DNA of 64,000 bases, from assembly GCA_022824185.1 (NCBI GenBank), contig JAJEAU010000013.1:1-64000 (forward strand), in the 5' to 3' direction. Positions 61,163 through 64,000 of the stretch are shown here, one piece after another (positions within the stretch are counted from its first letter, which is position 1; each line of letters begins with the position of its first letter). The notes under the pieces were generated by a model. The model was not told the DNA's origin, did not search any database, and saw only the letters and a program-made list of their open reading frames with translations. Origin of the DNA: Dehalococcoidia bacterium (lineage in GTDB: Bacteria > Chloroflexota > Dehalococcoidia > Lucifugimonadales > Lucifugimonadaceae). Made by a program: the position numbers and the translations under genes.

Positions 61163-62011
61163 TTACGCTCCTTTCCAGTAACGTCTGCCTTGCCAACGAA
61201 TCAATGTGCCCCAGCCCGGGGGACTGAGGTGGCTGCCCAGCACCGTCATGTTCTCTCGCTCGGCCATATCCAAAAGACGATGTCGAGTTGCCTTGCCTTG
61301 TTCCTTGTCGGTGTCTGGCCAATAGGTGAGGTCCGGATCGGTCACGTGCATGGGCGAACCCAGAACGTCGCCGATCAACAATGCGCGCTCGCGGCCCGAT
61401 GAGATCAACAGGCTCATGTGGCCGGGAGTGTGTCCCGGCGTGTGGATCGCGGTGATCCCAGGTGCAAGTTCGGTTTCACCCTCCATCAGATCCAACACCC
61501 CCGCTTCCTCCAGCGGGATTACGCTGCGTTTGACGGCCTCGCCTCGGAAGTCTGCCAAAATCTCCGGGGTCGTGAAGTGCTCCCAGTCGGCACGGTGGAC
61601 CGTGTAGCGTGCGTTTTCGAAGGTTGGTTTGGTCAGCTCTTCAGGGCGAGTGTTCCAACCGACATGGTCGCCGTGGAGGTGAGTTAGGAAGACGGTGTCG
61701 ACCTCATCTGTCGCGATTCCCTTTCGTTGGAAATCGTTCAGCAAATCGGCTGGGGTGTCGGAGCCGAGCATCTTGCCGTGAGGACCGAAGCCAGTGTCGG
61801 CGACCAGGGTCTTGCCCGCCGATCGCATGAGGAATACTCCCAGATTGAGCAGGAAATATGGCTTGGCGAAATACTCGGGGAATATGTCGTAATACTGTTC
61901 CCAGTGTTCCAGCGGGGTATCCGGAAACGTAATCGTTTGGTCGAACACCAACCTCCCATCACTCAACGAAGTGATGGCGACATCACCGACATTTAAGACG
62001 TCTTTATGCAT
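61163..62011 (-). CDS. MBL-fold metallo-hydrolase (copy 2)
   Basis: A 282-residue paralog of the downstream gene with the same landmarks: THLHGDHVGWN, PGHTPGHMSL, LIGDVLGSPMH and GSHLSPPGWG. Both share an unusual FDQTITFPDTPLEHWEQYYDIFPEYF / FDPRLMFPETQIEHWSHFYDIFP block at the N-terminus, where a substrate-binding loop is expected. It is the first gene of the pair. Two related lactonase- or phosphotriesterase-like enzymes with different loops may handle different esters or lactones. Confidence 0.85.
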   Translation of the reverse strand: MHKDVLNVGDVAITSLSDGRLVFDQTITFPDTPLEHWEQYYDIFPEYFAKPYFLLNLGVFLMRSAGKTLVADTGFGPHGKMLGSDTPADLLNDFQRKGIATDEVDTVFLTHLHGDHVGWNTRPEELTKPTFENARYTVHRADWEHFTTPEILADFRGEAVKRSVIPLEEAGVLDLMEGETELAPGITAIHTPGHTPGHMSLLISSGRERALLIGDVLGSPMHVTDPDLTYWPDTDKEQGKATRHRLLDMAERENMTVLGSHLSPPGWGTLIRWQGRRYWKGA

Positions 62012-62067
62012 CGGCTAGAGTTTAACGCCGATTTGGGGGTTGCAGACGGAGTATTTCGCCCTTAGGG

Positions 62068-63978
62068 CTATTGGCCCGAGAAGCAGTCTGCAGAACCCGC
62101 GACAGCGGTATCGAAGGCAGGCATTACCGCCGGTGCGCCGCCGGCGTAGAGCGATGCGTCGACTTTGTCCAAGATGCACATGGCGGCGGTGTCGCCAATG
62201 TCGGCACCATCGGGGATACCCTCGACGTCGATGCCGCATGACTGCGCGCCAAACAGCAACGTCAAGAAATCACCGGCCTTGATTTGATTGCGAACGCCGA
62301 ACTCGGCGAAGGCTCGTGCCGAAGTCTGGGACGGGTCATCTGAATTGTCGAGCTCTCCGAGGAGACAGGAGAGATCGGATAAACCGATGTGCCCGACACT
62401 TTCAGGCAGGTCGAGATAGTCGGTGACCACGCCGCAGTCGTTGAATACGTCGGTAACTTCGATGTGGTCTTCGTTGCTGGGTACCCAGATGCGATCCAAG
62501 AAGACTTCCCCGAAGCGCACGGGGCCAAGGGCATCGGCAACGCACCGAGCTTCGTCTTCCATCATGATCGTGCCGTCTGCGATCGGGTAACCGGCGTCAC
62601 CCTGTCGACACTTGATGTCGGCGATAAGGAATGGAGTGAAGTTCGTGAAGAACTCCTCCATAGCCTCTCGTTCAGCGGTGTTGGGTTGCCGGACGGGTTC
62701 GAAATATGCTTCGGCACCGAGTTCGTCGACCATGCATTCCTGTACGTCGATGAAGGTCTTGCCGGAACCGACCTCGGCGCGGTTCGGCTGGTCGGCGAAC
62801 AATCGCTCTTCGAAATCCTGTCGCTCTTCGGCGTTCAGGCAGAAGTGCGATGAAATCCATTCTTCCGAAACTCGCGCTTCGTCAAATACGCCGAACAGCG
62901 GTTTGATCGTCGGGTTCGCTAACGTATCACCGATACATCCCAGAGTCTCATCGGACAGGTTTGTGCCGACGATGGCGATGCGTCCGGCGGCGATGTTGCG
63001 GGTGGTGCTGTCGCTGAGGCACTCGTCGAACTTCTCCAACAGCCGGATGGGCGGTTGCGAGCCGACGGTGAAGAACTGGTACATAGTGTCGGGATCACCG
63101 GCGTAGGCGATCATGCATGTCACTTCGCCTTCTGGGAGGGCAGCCAGGAAGCCTTGGGGATCCGTCACGTAGTCGACCATGATTGGTTCGAAGGGGGCGG
63201 CGTCTGCGTCGTAAGTCCTGGCCAAGGCGGTGGCTTGCACGAGGAAATCGTCGGCGACTTGCGTCGCGGCGGCGTTTGCGGCGTCTGGATTGGTGCCTGA
63301 AACGAGGATGATGTCGAACGTCAAGGTGGAGTTGGGTGGGATGACAGGCGGTGAGCCTGCCGCGCCATAAGCCAAGTCTGGCGGGATGACGACTCGGCGG
63401 CGCTCACCGGCTTTCATCTGCGTGAGCGTCATTTGCCAGCCAGGGATCACGGCGTTGACGGGGAAGACTGCGGGTTGGGAGCGGGTGTACGAGCTATCGA
63501 AGATGCAGCCGTCGTCGAGCCAGCCTGTGTATTGGACGTCGACCTCCCAATTGAGTTTGGGTTGCGCTCCCTCACCCTCTAGGATGGTCACAAACTCGAG
63601 GCCGTTGGGGTCGGTGGTGAAATCGCTATCGGAGACGTCGTCAAGTTGTGGGGCTTGCTCCGGGTATGCGGCGTTCAGGCAGGTTGCCCCGAACTCGTCA
63701 AATGCAGTCGCTAGCACGTCCTCAGACGTGATCTGCCCGTTGGCGCCAGCCTCCATAGTGGAATCGACTTCGGGAGCGGTAGTTGCAGGGGGATCGGTCG
63801 GAACGGGCGCAGCAGTGGGTGCGGGTTCTTCGACAGGCTCAGGCGTTGGGTCGACCACTTCGTCGGAGGAACATCCGACTGCGGCGATGAAGGCCAAGTT
63901 GATGGCCAATAGGGCCAGTGAAACGAACAAGGCGCGGTTAGACACTTTGATCTCGCTGATTAGGTGTCCCACAAACAT
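62068..63978 (-). CDS. Lipoprotein with FKBP-type peptidyl-prolyl isomerase domain and Cys-rich C-terminal repeats
   Basis: A 636-residue exported lipoprotein. The signal ends in FIAAVGC with Cys36 as lipid anchor (a GTG start at 63945 would shorten it). A short Pro/Thr linker (about 40-70) leads to an FKBP domain at about residues 115-232: VDVQYTGWLDDGCIFDSSY, VNAVIPGWQMTLTQMKAGERRRVVIPPDLAYGAAG, IPPNSTLTFDIILVSG. The remaining 400 residues form repeats of a helical module with paired cysteines, for example C-x(n)-CLSDSTTRNIAAGRIAIVG. It may assist folding of exported proteins such as the large surface proteins. The gene is the last in the window and its upstream region is cut by the window edge. 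Confidence 0.82.
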   Translation of the reverse strand: MFVGHLISEIKVSNRALFVSLALLAINLAFIAAVGCSSDEVVDPTPEPVEEPAPTAAPVPTDPPATTAPEVDSTMEAGANGQITSEDVLATAFDEFGATCLNAAYPEQAPQLDDVSDSDFTTDPNGLEFVTILEGEGAQPKLNWEVDVQYTGWLDDGCIFDSSYTRSQPAVFPVNAVIPGWQMTLTQMKAGERRRVVIPPDLAYGAAGSPPVIPPNSTLTFDIILVSGTNPDAANAAATQVADDFLVQATALARTYDADAAPFEPIMVDYVTDPQGFLAALPEGEVTCMIAYAGDPDTMYQFFTVGSQPPIRLLEKFDECLSDSTTRNIAAGRIAIVGTNLSDETLGCIGDTLANPTIKPLFGVFDEARVSEEWISSHFCLNAEERQDFEERLFADQPNRAEVGSGKTFIDVQECMVDELGAEAYFEPVRQPNTAEREAMEEFFTNFTPFLIADIKCRQGDAGYPIADGTIMMEDEARCVADALGPVRFGEVFLDRIWVPSNEDHIEVTDVFNDCGVVTDYLDLPESVGHIGLSDLSCLLGELDNSDDPSQTSARAFAEFGVRNQIKAGDFLTLLFGAQSCGIDVEGIPDGADIGDTAAMCILDKVDASLYAGGAPAVMPAFDTAVAGSADCFSGQ

Positions 63979-64000
63979 GAAAGAATGACGCGCTACCTCG

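Overview
The window looks like a chromosomal segment of a free-living or host-associated Chloroflexota bacterium, possibly a SAR202/Dehalococcoidia-like lineage. This is an inference from content: four enolase-superfamily (mandelate racemase type) sugar-acid dehydratase paralogs, several large membrane-anchored surface proteins with Pro/Thr-rich stalks, an eRF1/VLRF1-like release factor of the kind known from Actinobacteria and Chloroflexi, and many ABC and MFS importers. There is no rRNA, insertion sequence, phage gene or CRISPR array. Three tRNA genes (Glu-UUC, Arg-CCU, Pro-CGG) lie on the minus strand.

Layout. 0-12 kb: MFS transporter, tRNA-Glu, a plant-type leucine-rich-repeat (LRR) membrane protein, a uronate-dehydrogenase-like SDR, rsmG, an LPG-synthase-like membrane protein, tRNA-Arg, Ppx/GppA, a HypE-like AIR synthase and a Pro/Thr-stalk protein. 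12-16.4 kb: complete ferric-iron ABC importer (binding lipoprotein, fused permease, ATPase). 16.5-23 kb: branched-chain-amino-acid-type importer with two tandem binding proteins and LivHMGF-like parts. 23-29 kb: sirtuin, O-methyltransferase, DUF1761 protein, and a Dpp/Opp-like importer without ATPases. 30-33.6 kb: enolase-superfamily enzyme, MFS transporter, small coiled-coil protein, SixA. 33.7-41 kb: two giant paralogous cadherin/FnIII-like surface proteins and tRNA-Pro. 41-46 kb: ROK kinase, GH63-like glycosidase, PhoU, PstB, ThpR. 46-53 kb: enolase-superfamily enzyme plus VLRF1-like factor, a frameshifted LPXTG-type LRR gene with a remnant of a second one, an APH-family kinase and another enolase-superfamily enzyme. 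53.3-58.1 kb: a minus-strand, relatively AT-richer accessory cluster. 58.3-64 kb: fourth enolase-superfamily enzyme, Phd/PIN toxin-antitoxin pair with palindromic operator, tandem metallo-beta-lactamase-fold hydrolases, and an FKBP-type lipoprotein.

The most notable part is the accessory cluster. A DarT-like ADP-ribosyltransferase is translationally coupled (ATGA overlap) to a 570-residue ADP-ribosylglycohydrolase. Upstream in the same direction are a UvrD-like SF1 helicase and an HNH endonuclease. The arrangement mirrors DarTG toxin-antitoxin modules, but the eraser is an ARH/DraG-fold protein rather than a macrodomain. I regard it as a candidate variant DNA ADP-ribosylation toxin-antitoxin/defence system, unproven from sequence alone.

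Metabolically the region suggests scavenging: sugar acids (dehydratases, uronate dehydrogenase-like SDR, MFS carriers), glucosides (GH63-like hydrolase beside a ROK kinase), iron, amino acids or amides, and peptides. Phosphate control (PhoU, PstB, Ppx) and a rich surface-protein repertoire are also present.
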